Assembly (NCBI GenBank): GCA_026391715.1
Contig: JAPLDO010000247.1
Coordinates: forward strand, 1-37,997
Length of the DNA: 37,997 nucleotides
Reading direction: 5' to 3'
Source: Bacteroidota bacterium
GTDB taxonomy: Bacteria; Bacteroidota; Bacteroidia; Bacteroidales; FEN-979
The position numbers were made by a program, and so were the translations under genes. Below the pieces are notes generated by a model. The model had not been told where the DNA came from and ran no database searches. It saw only the letters and a list, made by a program, of their open reading frames with translations. Positions 24,447 to 32,084 of the stretch are shown in pieces. Each line of letters begins with the position of its first letter. Positions within the stretch are counted from its first letter, which is position 1.

Positions 24447-24815
24447 ATGAATGAAAAATTAGAATCACTAAAAAAAGCAATCCTCGCCGATGGCATTATT
24501 GATGCAGATGAAGTGAAGAAATTGCAAACAGTTTTATATGAAGATGGTATTATTGATCAGGAGGAGGCAGACTTTCTCTTTGAACTTAATGATGCTGTCA
24601 GTGGCAAAGATAACCATCCATCATGGAAGGCTTTTATGGTTGAAGCCATCTCAAAGTTTCTTCTTGAAGATGAAGTCAGCCCCAACGAGGTGGATGACGA
24701 TGAAGCCGATTGGCTGATTGCAAAAATCATGAAAGACAATACAATGGACGAAGTTGAAAGGGCAATTCTTGAAAACATCAAAGCAAAAGCCACTAAAATC
24801 TCATCCAAATTATAG
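24447..24815 (+). CDS. TerB-like acidic helical protein
   Basis: The 122-residue acidic protein has an internal duplication, ADGIIDADEVKKL (~13-25) and YEDGIIDQEEADFL (~31-44), resembling EF-hand-like or TerB-type helical repeats. TerB proteins are helical metal-binding partners of TerD/TerC, and the position between two TerD-TerY cassettes supports that call. A tryptophan-containing segment (SWKAFMVEAIS, DDDEADWLIAKIM) follows. No catalytic motif is visible. The TerB assignment comes from pattern and neighbourhood, so it could be a distinct small Ter-associated family. Confidence 0.6.
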   Translation: MNEKLESLKKAILADGIIDADEVKKLQTVLYEDGIIDQEEADFLFELNDAVSGKDNHPSWKAFMVEAISKFLLEDEVSPNEVDDDEADWLIAKIMKDNTMDEVERAILENIKAKATKISSKL

Positions 24816-24836
24816 GCTGATCCTTATAACTTTTCT

Positions 24837-24927
24837 CTCCGTGCAACTCTGTGATACCTCGGCGTCCTCTGTGTAATTTTTAAAAGCTTACACAGAGGAC
24901 GCCGAGGTATCGCAGAGTTGCACAGAG
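24837..24927. repeat. Long near-perfect inverted repeat within the Ter operon
   Basis: Two 40-base arms (24837-24876 and 24888-24927) are complementary at 38 of 40 positions around an 11-base loop. The arms carry CTCTGTG motifs (GTGCAACTCTG, CCTCTGTGTAA). The element divides the ten-gene set into a first block (TerD-TerD-TerY-TerB) and a second block. It lacks a U tract, so it is more likely a dispersed palindromic element or processing/attenuation hairpin than a standard terminator. Confidence 0.9.
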
Positions 24928-24972
24928 TAATAAATATTTCATCACTGGTTATAATTTAAAATTCGAAAAAAT

Positions 24973-25533
24973 ATGGGAATTAATTTAACAAAAGGTGGGA
25001 ATGCGCCAATTGGCGCATCTCTTCAGAAATTTGTGGTTGGAATGGGCTGGGATGTGAACGAAACAGATTCAGGTCAGGCATTCGACCTCGACGCTTCAGC
25101 ATTCATACTGGGGGCAAATGGCAAAGTGTTATCCGATAAACATTTAGTATTTTATAACAACCTTATTAGCCCCGAAGGTTGTGTTGAACATACCGGCGAT
25201 AATTTAACCGGCGCAGGCGAAGGCGATGACGAGTCAATTAAAATTGATCTGTCAAAATTGCCTTCAAATTGTGAGTCAATCACCTTTGTTGTAACTATTC
25301 ATGAAGCTGAGGCGCGGCGACAAAATTTCGGTCAGGTAAGAAATGCATTTGTCCGGATTTACAACCCTGTGACAAATGAAGAGGTGATCAAATACGACCT
25401 TGGCGAAGACTTTTCCATTGAAACCGCCATTGAATTTGGCAGTCTGTATAAAAAAGATGGCGCCTGGAAATTCAGGGCTATTGGTTCCGGGTTTGCCGGT
25501 GGGCTTCAGAAATTTGTTGATAAATACTGTTAA
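24973..25533 (+). CDS. terD: TerD-family protein (copy 3)
   Basis: The 186-residue protein is the most canonical TerD of the three. It starts MGINLTKGGNAPIGASLQKF and has the core AFDLDASAFILG. The classic acidic site is GDNLTGAGEGDDE (~77-89), followed by the conserved EARRQNFGQVRNAFVRIYN and the C-terminal GGLQKFVDKYC. It is probably Ca2+-binding and cytoplasmic. It starts a second TerD-TerY cassette after the long inverted repeat and is followed by TerY copy 2 after 25 bases. Confidence 0.93.
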   Translation: MGINLTKGGNAPIGASLQKFVVGMGWDVNETDSGQAFDLDASAFILGANGKVLSDKHLVFYNNLISPEGCVEHTGDNLTGAGEGDDESIKIDLSKLPSNCESITFVVTIHEAEARRQNFGQVRNAFVRIYNPVTNEEVIKYDLGEDFSIETAIEFGSLYKKDGAWKFRAIGSGFAGGLQKFVDKYC

Positions 25534-25558
25534 ATATATTTCTCGAGATCTATTTGAC

Positions 25559-26194
25559 ATGAGAAGATTACCCGTTTATATCCTTATACAAACCTCCGGC
25601 GCAATGCGAGGCGAGCCAATTGAATCCATCAAAGTAGGTTTGGAGGCAATGGTAGCAAGTTTACGTCAGGATCCTTTCGCGCTCGAATCGGTTTACATGA
25701 GTATTGTAACCTTTAGCCGCGAACCGGAACAGCTTATGCCGCTTACCGAATTAGAGGATTTGCAAATCCCGGTAATACAACAACCAACAGCATCGGGGAC
25801 ACACCTTGGCGAAGCGCTGGAATATATTTGCAAAAAAGTTGATGAAGAAGTTCAATTGACAACGCCTGATAAAAAAGGCGACTGGATGCCGTTACTGTTT
25901 ATCATGTGTGATGGGCGCGCCTCCGACGTCCAGCTTTTTAATCAGGTATTGCCTGAAATAAAACGCAAACATTTTGGCAGCATTGTCGCTTGCAGTGTTG
26001 GCGCAAAAACTGACATAGAAAACCTGAAAAAAATAACCGATAAAATTGTAAGCCTCGATACTACTGACAGCGGCACTTTTCGCCAATTTTTTAAATGGGT
26101 TTCTGTTGCCGTTAGCGTTGGAAATCGAAGCGTCGGCGCAACAGATGAAATTTTACTTCCCCCTCCGCCACCCGAAGTTCATTCAGTTATCTAA
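25559..26194 (+). CDS. TerY-like vWA protein with degenerate metal site (copy 2)
   Basis: The ATG at 25559 (MRRLPVYILIQTSGAMRGEP) aligns with the starts of the other two TerY proteins; the longer frame from 25400 overlaps the terD gene and is not family-like. The 211-residue protein keeps the vWA fold and the later residues T80 (ASGTHLGEAL) and D117 (IMCDGRASD). But the DxSxS motif is QTSGA: D11 is replaced by Q and S15 by A. Metal coordination is probably lost, suggesting a structural or regulatory paralogue. It shares the LPPPPPEV C-terminal tail with copy 1. Confidence 0.9.
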   Translation: MRRLPVYILIQTSGAMRGEPIESIKVGLEAMVASLRQDPFALESVYMSIVTFSREPEQLMPLTELEDLQIPVIQQPTASGTHLGEALEYICKKVDEEVQLTTPDKKGDWMPLLFIMCDGRASDVQLFNQVLPEIKRKHFGSIVACSVGAKTDIENLKKITDKIVSLDTTDSGTFRQFFKWVSVAVSVGNRSVGATDEILLPPPPPEVHSVI

Positions 26195-26206
26195 TTTTAT
26201 ATCATT

Positions 26207-26464
26207 ATGCGATTAATAATTTACATCCTTGTTGATGTCCTGATTATAGGACTATTCCTGTTTTCAAAGCTCACGCCTCATAAAGCGAGGCTGACGGGAA
26301 GTTATTTAAACATCTTTAATTTTTTTGAACGACTGTTTGATCCATTGTTAAACCTGCTCCGAAAAATTGCCAAACCGGCTCAGGTGGGGAATGGCATTGC
26401 GGTTGACATGTCGCAGATCATTTTACTAGTACTGTTCTTACTAATCTTAAAATTCATTTTATGA
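26207..26464 (+). CDS. Small two-helix membrane protein in the Ter operon
   Basis: The 85-residue protein has hydrophobic segments at ~3-20 and ~66-85, joined by a basic/aromatic amphipathic stretch (FNFFERLFDPLLNLLRKIAK). This vaguely recalls YggT-type proteins, but I do not assign a family. Its stop overlaps the next TerY start in ATGA, so translation is coupled. It is the only evident membrane protein in the set, so it may tether the Ter/TerY complex to the membrane. That role is inference. Confidence 0.7.
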   Translation: MRLIIYILVDVLIIGLFLFSKLTPHKARLTGSYLNIFNFFERLFDPLLNLLRKIAKPAQVGNGIAVDMSQIILLVLFLLILKFIL

Positions 26465-27510
26465 GAAGGTTGCCCATCTATTTTCTAATTGACGTTTCCG
26501 AATCAATGGTTGGCGAACCAATTGAACAGGTACAGGAAGGTATGGGATCAATAATTAAAGACCTTCGCACCGACCCTTACGCGCTCGAAACCGTGTATGT
26601 TTCCATTATCGCATTTGCCGGAAAAGCGCAAAAAATAACGCCGCTGATAGAACTTTATAACTTTTATCCGCCCAAACTGCCTATTGGCGGAGGCACTTCG
26701 CTTGGAAATGCACTCAATTTCCTGATCGGTGAACTGGATAATTCCCTTGTAAAAACAACGATGGATCAAAAAGGGGATTGGAAACCAATCATATTTTTAT
26801 TCACAGATGGAAATCCTACCGATAAATATGAAGCATCGTTTGACCGGTGGAATAAACATTACCGGTCAAAATCAAATCTTGTTGTCATCTCTTTGGGGGA
26901 AAATACCGACACGACCATTTTCATGAAAATCACAGAAAATGTTCTCCTGCTGAAAAATACCGATCCCGAATCATTTAAAAAATTCTTCAGGTGGGTCACC
27001 GCTTCCATCAAAACAACAAGTATGAGCGTTAGCAGCGCGAGCAATGATGGATTGCAACTTGCGCCAATCACCAATGGCTACCTGTCAAAAATTGATCTTG
27101 AAAAAGGTATCAATAAAAAAGTTGATGAGAATTTCGCCGTTTTCCTGGCAAAGTGTCAGAAAACCAAACATCCTTATTTGATGAAATACCAAAAAAGGTT
27201 ATCGCCATCTGAATTTAAAGAATTGGCGGCGAATACCATGGATTATAAACTCGTTGGCGCTTTTCCGGTTGAAAATTCCTATTTTGACCTGTGTGAAGGC
27301 GACAATAACACGGGCACGATAAACTCTTCAGGATTGGTTGGATTCCCAAATTGTCCCTGTTGCGGAAATCAGTATGGTTTCAGCTATTGCGCCTGCGGCA
27401 ATATAATGTGTACCGGCGAGGAAGAAGCGAGCCGTTGCCCCTGGTGCGGAGTTGAAGCCCGGTTTGGTTTCGGAAATCAATCGTTCAATATTAACAGAAC
27501 AAGGGGGTAG
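26461..27510 (+). CDS. terY: TerY protein with C-terminal zinc ribbon (TerY-C), copy 3
   Basis: The 349-residue protein has an N-terminal vWA domain (1-~195) with an intact MIDAS: D11-S13-S15 (DVSESMVGEP), T78 (GGGTSLG) and D115 (LFTDGNPTD). A ~100-residue linker domain follows. The C-terminal cysteine cluster starts at C298 (CPCC, CACG, a further C, CPWC), fitting the TerY-C metal-binding domain. It lies immediately upstream of the PP2C and kinase genes (three-base gap to PP2C), so this is the TerY of the TerY-P triad. The zinc ribbon may dock on the kinase, which has its own ribbon. Confidence 0.9.
   Translation: MRRLPIYFLIDVSESMVGEPIEQVQEGMGSIIKDLRTDPYALETVYVSIIAFAGKAQKITPLIELYNFYPPKLPIGGGTSLGNALNFLIGELDNSLVKTTMDQKGDWKPIIFLFTDGNPTDKYEASFDRWNKHYRSKSNLVVISLGENTDTTIFMKITENVLLLKNTDPESFKKFFRWVTASIKTTSMSVSSASNDGLQLAPITNGYLSKIDLEKGINKKVDENFAVFLAKCQKTKHPYLMKYQKRLSPSEFKELAANTMDYKLVGAFPVENSYFDLCEGDNNTGTINSSGLVGFPNCPCCGNQYGFSYCACGNIMCTGEEEASRCPWCGVEARFGFGNQSFNINRTRG
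27500..27506 (+). promoter_or_regulatory. Shine-Dalgarno-like site for the PP2C gene
   Basis: AAGGGGG lies inside the last codons of the TerY gene, 7-8 bases before the ATG at 27514. A clear purine ribosome-binding site is unusual in this window and fixes the phosphatase start. Confidence 0.5.
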
Positions 27511-27513
27511 TTT

Positions 27514-29088
27514 ATGGATGTTGCAAAGTATTTGAGTAGTATAGATATTCCGGCGGAAAACGATGAAGAGGCAAAAAAGTTTCTGTCAGAAAAAGAGGCG
27601 GCAATAAAAGAATCCATACTGAAACACTGGGAAGAATACTCACTTACTAACCCTCAACCGGATAAAGTCATCGCTGTTGAAACTCCGGCGATTCCACTGG
27701 TAAAAGAAGCGCCAAATCAGCCGGAAGAAGAAAAAAACGAGACTATTATTGCCAATCCGGTATCAGTTATTACCGGCATTCAGAATTCAACTCCCCCACA
27801 ACCCGCAATTCTATTGGAAACCAAACAGAATGACGCCTTTGATCGCCAGATTAAAAGCAAGACGATTATCATGCCAAATGGAAAGGCAAATGTTGAGTAC
27901 AAATATTTATTCAGGATCGAAGAACTTGGTCTGACTGATATTGCTGATTATTGGTTTGAGGGATTTAATAAAACAGGTTTATCTTTCAATTTTAGCACAA
28001 ATGAAATTACCGGTGTTCCTATAATTGCCGGCGACCATAAAATCAAACTTAAAATAAAAAGAAAAGATTGGATTGAAGGAAAGCCAATTTTTGAAAGAGA
28101 GATAACTCTCATCATTAACCCCGATCCGAAAACTTTGTGGAAAAACATCCCAACACCCAATGAAATTGAGTATTTCAAGCCAGACTGCGCCAAATCATTT
28201 ATAAGAGTTAAAGCGGTTACAAATGTATTGGGCTTTGGGAAAAACGCCAGAAAAGACATTGTTGCAGCAAGTCAGCGGGGACGTTCGCATGCGCAGGAAG
28301 GTAAACCCAGAGACGATGACTTTGCTTTGAAGTACCTGAAGGAATTTGATTGGTACATCATTACGGTTGCCGATGGCGCCGGTTCGGCAAAATCTTCCAG
28401 AAAAGGCTCTGAAATTGCCTGTAATACGGTTATGGATGTTTGCGAAAATCTAATACGGGTCAAACATACAGAATTTGAGCGTCTTATCAAAGAGTTTAGT
28501 AATGATAAGACAGGCGAGAAAAGAAAAAAAATGGGAGATTCCCTTTATCACATCATCGGAACCTCAGTTTTTAAAGCCGTAAAAAATATTGAAGAAGAGG
28601 CAAAATTAAAGGGCAAACCACTTAAGGATTTCTCCACCACGCTTATTGTATCAGTATGTAAAAAATTCAAATTTGGTTGGTTTGTTGGCGCTTTCTGGGT
28701 GGGCGATGGCGGAATCGGCATTTACAACAAGGAAACCCAATTTCTGAAAGTGCTTGGAGAGTCGGATGGCGGCGAGTTTGCCGGACAAACACGGTTTCTT
28801 ACCATGCCAGAAATTACCCAGCCAACTGAATTATACCGGCGACTCAGATTCGACATTGTGGATGATTTCACGGCGTTAATTCTGATGACCGACGGCGTTA
28901 CCGACCCGAAATTCGAAACCGACGCCAATCTGATGAAAGTCGAAAAATGGAATGAACTTTGGAAAGATCTTTCTAAGGAAGTTGATTTTTCTGACGATAA
29001 TGAGGCTTCTGCCGATCAGTTGCTCAAATGGCTCGACTTCTGGTCGCCGGGGAATCATGACGACAGAACTATTGCAATTCTATTCTGA
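27514..29088 (+). CDS. PP2C-type phosphatase of the TerY-P triad with an N-terminal extension
   Basis: The 524-residue protein has a C-terminal PP2C domain (~230-524) with recognisable metal-site motifs: RDDDFAL (~267), VADGAGSAKSS (~286), FWVGDGGIGI (~397), LMTDGVTDP (~458) and HDDRTIAI (~515). The order matches PP2C phosphatases that reverse Ser/Thr phosphorylation. The N-terminus has a charged helical start (1-~45), a Pro/Glu-rich linker, and a beta-rich segment at ~118-207 (LSFNFSTNEITGVPIIAGDH) resembling a putative-Ig (He_PIG-like) domain, unusual for a cytoplasmic enzyme. The kinase gene follows after three bases, so the two likely act on the same targets. Confidence 0.88.
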   Translation: MDVAKYLSSIDIPAENDEEAKKFLSEKEAAIKESILKHWEEYSLTNPQPDKVIAVETPAIPLVKEAPNQPEEEKNETIIANPVSVITGIQNSTPPQPAILLETKQNDAFDRQIKSKTIIMPNGKANVEYKYLFRIEELGLTDIADYWFEGFNKTGLSFNFSTNEITGVPIIAGDHKIKLKIKRKDWIEGKPIFEREITLIINPDPKTLWKNIPTPNEIEYFKPDCAKSFIRVKAVTNVLGFGKNARKDIVAASQRGRSHAQEGKPRDDDFALKYLKEFDWYIITVADGAGSAKSSRKGSEIACNTVMDVCENLIRVKHTEFERLIKEFSNDKTGEKRKKMGDSLYHIIGTSVFKAVKNIEEEAKLKGKPLKDFSTTLIVSVCKKFKFGWFVGAFWVGDGGIGIYNKETQFLKVLGESDGGEFAGQTRFLTMPEITQPTELYRRLRFDIVDDFTALILMTDGVTDPKFETDANLMKVEKWNELWKDLSKEVDFSDDNEASADQLLKWLDFWSPGNHDDRTIAILF

Positions 29089-29091
29089 ATT

Positions 29092-30588
29092 ATGGCAAAC
29101 ACAATAAAACTTAAGGCAACAGACGGATCGCCGGTTGAATTTATTGATGAAATGATTGGCGCCGGCGGAATGAAAGACGTCTATTTCAGCCCCGACCGGA
29201 GTTATGTGGTTGCCTTTTTCAGAGACAAGCAGGATTTCAACGCCAGAGACCGGTTACAGAATATCACCGGAAAATACAGGGATAATATTTTTAATCAAAC
29301 TGGCGGCGAATATTGGAAAGATCTCTATTGCTGGCCCACTAAAATTGTTGAACACAACGGAAGGCTTGGCATCGTTTGTCCTACCTATCAAAGCCAGTTT
29401 TTCTTTAAGAAAGGCTCCATCAATAATGATTTCCTTGGAATCAGAGGAAAAGAAAAGGAGGGTAAGTGGTACGCTTCTGCCAAAAACCTCAATAAATTTT
29501 TAGCCCCGGAGGAAAAGGGCGATTGGTTCAAATACTTTCAGATTTGCATCCGCATCAGCCGTGCAGTAAAACGTTTGCACGCGGCAGGATTGGCTCATTC
29601 TGATCTCTCCTACAAGAATGTTTTGGTTGATCCAACCACCGGAAAAGCCTCCATTATTGATATTGACGGGTTAGTGGTTCCAGGCAAATATCCGCCCGAT
29701 GTGCTGGGAACTCCCGATTTTATTGCGCCAGAAGTAATGGCGACAAAAAATCTGAAAATCGAAGACCCCAACCGAAAATTGCCGAGTATAGCAACCGACC
29801 GTCACGCTCTCGGCGTAATGATTTATATGTACCTCTTGTACCGGCATCCTCTGCGCGGAGGTAAAGTTAACGACCTGGATTCGGCAAAGGACGAAGAGCT
29901 ATCAATGGGAATCAAAGCCCTGTTTGTGGAGAATCCCACCGATAGAAGCAATCGCGTTAAAGTTAGCCAGCTTCATCCCAGTCAACTGCCGCAAGGCGAT
30001 ACCGATAAAATCCCCTACACCGTTTGCGGTCCCTATTTAAAAGAATTATTCAATAAAACGTTTATTGAAGGATTGCACAACCCGGCTTTGCGCCCAACGG
30101 CTGATGAATGGGAGCAGGCATTGTTGAAAACCGTTGATTTGATGCAACCTTGCCAGAATCCGAACTGCTGGTATAAATGGTTCGTGTTTGATAATTCCAC
30201 AAAACCGAAATGCCCTTTCTGCGGCACAGAATATAAAGGACAATTACCGGTTTTGAATTTATATTATTCTCCGAAAACAGGCGTTTTCAAGCCTGAAAAT
30301 TACCGGTTGATGGTTTATGATAAGCAACTGCTGTATATGTGGCATGTTAATCGTTTTGTGAATGCGAATGAAAAAACCACCGCCGAACAGAAAATTCCCG
30401 TCGGGGATTTCCATTTTCATAATGGAAAATGGATTTTAATCAACCGGAAGCTAAAAGAAATGTACGATAAAGATGTGGACAAAAAGATCGAAATCGGCGA
30501 GGCAGTTGACCTTACCGAAGGCAAAAAAATTCTTTTATCCAAAGAAGATGGAGGCAGGTTGATTATTGTGCAGTTGGTGAAGGGTTAA
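29092..30588 (+). CDS. Ser/Thr-kinase-like protein with C-terminal zinc ribbon (TerY-P kinase)
   Basis: The 498-residue protein has a kinase fold at ~15-345: glycine loop IGAGGMKDVY (22-31), catalytic loop HSDLSYKNVLV (H169, D171, N176), metal site IIDIDGLVV (D190/D192) and activation/APE region GTPDFIAPEV. The usual beta-3 lysine (VAIK) is VAFF here at residue 43. R44 or K46 might substitute, or the enzyme binds ATP atypically. A zinc ribbon (CQNPNCWYKW, CPFCGTEY; ~351-385) and a ~110-residue beta-rich C-terminal domain follow. This kinase-PP2C-TerY order is the TerY-P triad. Neither the natural substrate nor the trigger is visible. Confidence 0.88.
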   Translation: MANTIKLKATDGSPVEFIDEMIGAGGMKDVYFSPDRSYVVAFFRDKQDFNARDRLQNITGKYRDNIFNQTGGEYWKDLYCWPTKIVEHNGRLGIVCPTYQSQFFFKKGSINNDFLGIRGKEKEGKWYASAKNLNKFLAPEEKGDWFKYFQICIRISRAVKRLHAAGLAHSDLSYKNVLVDPTTGKASIIDIDGLVVPGKYPPDVLGTPDFIAPEVMATKNLKIEDPNRKLPSIATDRHALGVMIYMYLLYRHPLRGGKVNDLDSAKDEELSMGIKALFVENPTDRSNRVKVSQLHPSQLPQGDTDKIPYTVCGPYLKELFNKTFIEGLHNPALRPTADEWEQALLKTVDLMQPCQNPNCWYKWFVFDNSTKPKCPFCGTEYKGQLPVLNLYYSPKTGVFKPENYRLMVYDKQLLYMWHVNRFVNANEKTTAEQKIPVGDFHFHNGKWILINRKLKEMYDKDVDKKIEIGEAVDLTEGKKILLSKEDGGRLIIVQLVKG

Positions 30589-30872
30589 TAAATAACTACT
30601 TTGAAGTTACCGCCAAGTGTAAGAGACAGACAACGACATAGGAAAATTAAAAAGTAAACCATTGTGAAAGGACAGAAAAACGAAATATTGACAAGACAGG
30701 AAAGCCGACTCTTAAGCCGACCCGATGTTTTTTTTTTTTTGCCCACCGCACATTTTTTAAAACAATTGCCGACCCACATTACACACATTGCCAAAGCTCC
30801 ACAAGCCAACGCTAAAACCAAAGCTTTGTCAAAGAGTGCAATTTTACCGACACACAAAAACACTACAGCACT
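30589..30872. other. Non-coding left flank of the defence cassette
   Basis: This 284-base spacer has a poly-T run (30728-30740), an AC-rich composition and a copy of a 52-base direct repeat (30785-30836) that recurs after the cassette. Short frames through it lack family sequence. A TTTTAAAA/TTGCCG/CCAC block (30754-30778) also recurs, in altered order, in the right flank. It looks like a recombination or repeat region, not a gene. Confidence 0.6.
30785..30836 (+). repeat. 52-base direct repeat, left copy
   Basis: The sequence starts ACATTGCCAAAGCTCCAC and ends GCTTTGTCAAAGAG. It matches 37041-37092 in the same orientation at 48 of 52 positions. It contains the palindrome CAAAGCTTTG. It lies 36 bases before the first gene of the cassette. 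Confidence 0.9.
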
Positions 30873-32084
30873 ATGACAGATAGAACGGCAATTGATACAA
30901 TCAAAGGATACTTTTATCAGTTTGACTTTTCAATACTCAAAATACTCGAATTGCCTAATGATACCGATAGTGTAGTAATTGAAGGTATTGAAGATTTAGA
31001 CATAAAGACAGCAACAGAAGAAAATGCCATTCAGTGCAAATATTACTCGAAAACCGAATATAATCACTCAGTAATTTCAAAACCAATTAGGTTAATGCTT
31101 TCGCATTATTCCGAAATGAAAAACGATACAAAAAACCGAATTAATTACAATCTATATGGCTTTTACCAAAGTGGGCAGCACAAATTAACTTTACCTATTG
31201 ATATTGATTTTCTAAAAAACAACTTTCTTACTCACACAAAAGACAAAGTCAAATACTTTCATCATGAAGATTTAGGATTGTCCGATGCTGATTTAAATGA
31301 CTTTTTAACTTTGCTTACAATAAATATAAATGCACTTGAATATGATACCCAGTTAAAACAAGTTTTTGAAAGTTTAAAGTTAGGTTTTAACTGTACGGAC
31401 TTTGAAGCAGAGCACTTCTTTTATAATAATTCTCTTAAAGTTATTAAAGAAATTGCCATTAAAGGCGATGTCAATGATAGAAGAGTAAGAAAACTTGATT
31501 TTATAAGTCGAATTGATTCCAAAAAGATACTCTTTAATGAATGGTTTATTCAATTCAAAGGTGAGAAAAGATTTTTTGCTGATTTAAGAGCAAGATACTT
31601 TTCAGCATTAAATACGTCACCTTTTGAAAGATTCTTTTTAATTGAAGTATCAAACCTTGGCTATTCCAGACCAGAATTGAAAGAGTTATTGTTTATAATT
31701 TCAAAGAAGTGGAGTAAGATTTCTAAAAGAGAGCCTAAACCGTTTTGTCCATACGTTTATATTCACAATTTGCCAATTAATGAATTGATTGAGCTTAAAA
31801 GAGAAATGTATGATGAAGACTTTGTCATTATAGATGGATTTGATTTTGCTGGTTCTGCATTTAGCCCAAAATCAATAATTAGAAAGGCTGATTTCACTAA
31901 TCAAATAAAGCTTAAATTTGTAAATGAACTTAATCACTTCTCATTGATTATCAATGAAATTAAAAAAGTAAAATACGTTTTTCAGTTTTACCTTAGTAAT
32001 CCATTCATTGAATTGGAACAACCATCTATTAAACACACAAAAATTCAAATCAAGAAATTTATTGACATTAAAGAAATAATATAA
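30873..32084 (+). CDS. DUF4297/Cap4-like nuclease candidate
   Basis: The 403-residue protein has an N-terminal region (~10-80) with FYQFDFSIL, VVIEGIEDLDI and AIQCKYYSK. This acidic cluster followed by QxK (Q54, K56) is the pattern of DUF4297/Cap4-type PD-(D/E)xK nucleases in defence systems. The rest (~150-400) is helical and unassigned and probably mediates oligomerisation or sensing. The stop abuts the ATG of the HerA gene with no gap. DUF4297-HerA pairs are known anti-phage complexes in which the ATPase hexamer holds the nuclease. Low-GC codon use contrasts with the Ter genes. The nuclease call is moderate because the motif is short. Confidence 0.6.
   Translation: MTDRTAIDTIKGYFYQFDFSILKILELPNDTDSVVIEGIEDLDIKTATEENAIQCKYYSKTEYNHSVISKPIRLMLSHYSEMKNDTKNRINYNLYGFYQSGQHKLTLPIDIDFLKNNFLTHTKDKVKYFHHEDLGLSDADLNDFLTLLTININALEYDTQLKQVFESLKLGFNCTDFEAEHFFYNNSLKVIKEIAIKGDVNDRRVRKLDFISRIDSKKILFNEWFIQFKGEKRFFADLRARYFSALNTSPFERFFLIEVSNLGYSRPELKELLFIISKKWSKISKREPKPFCPYVYIHNLPINELIELKREMYDEDFVIIDGFDFAGSAFSPKSIIRKADFTNQIKLKFVNELNHFSLIINEIKKVKYVFQFYLSNPFIELEQPSIKHTKIQIKKFIDIKEII

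Noticed and set aside
25400-25558. Extended N-terminus of the second TerY
   Set aside because: The added 53 residues overlap terD in another frame and have no similarity to TerY; all three TerY proteins start MRRLP.
22449-30588. Classical tellurite-resistance cluster (terZABCDEF)
   Set aside because: TerC and the usual order are absent; the kinase-PP2C-TerY triad and duplicated TerD/TerY point to a TerY-P type system instead.
30664-30876. Small plus-strand protein of 70 codons before the cassette
   Set aside because: It crosses a poly-T run and the direct repeat, has skewed composition and no family pattern.
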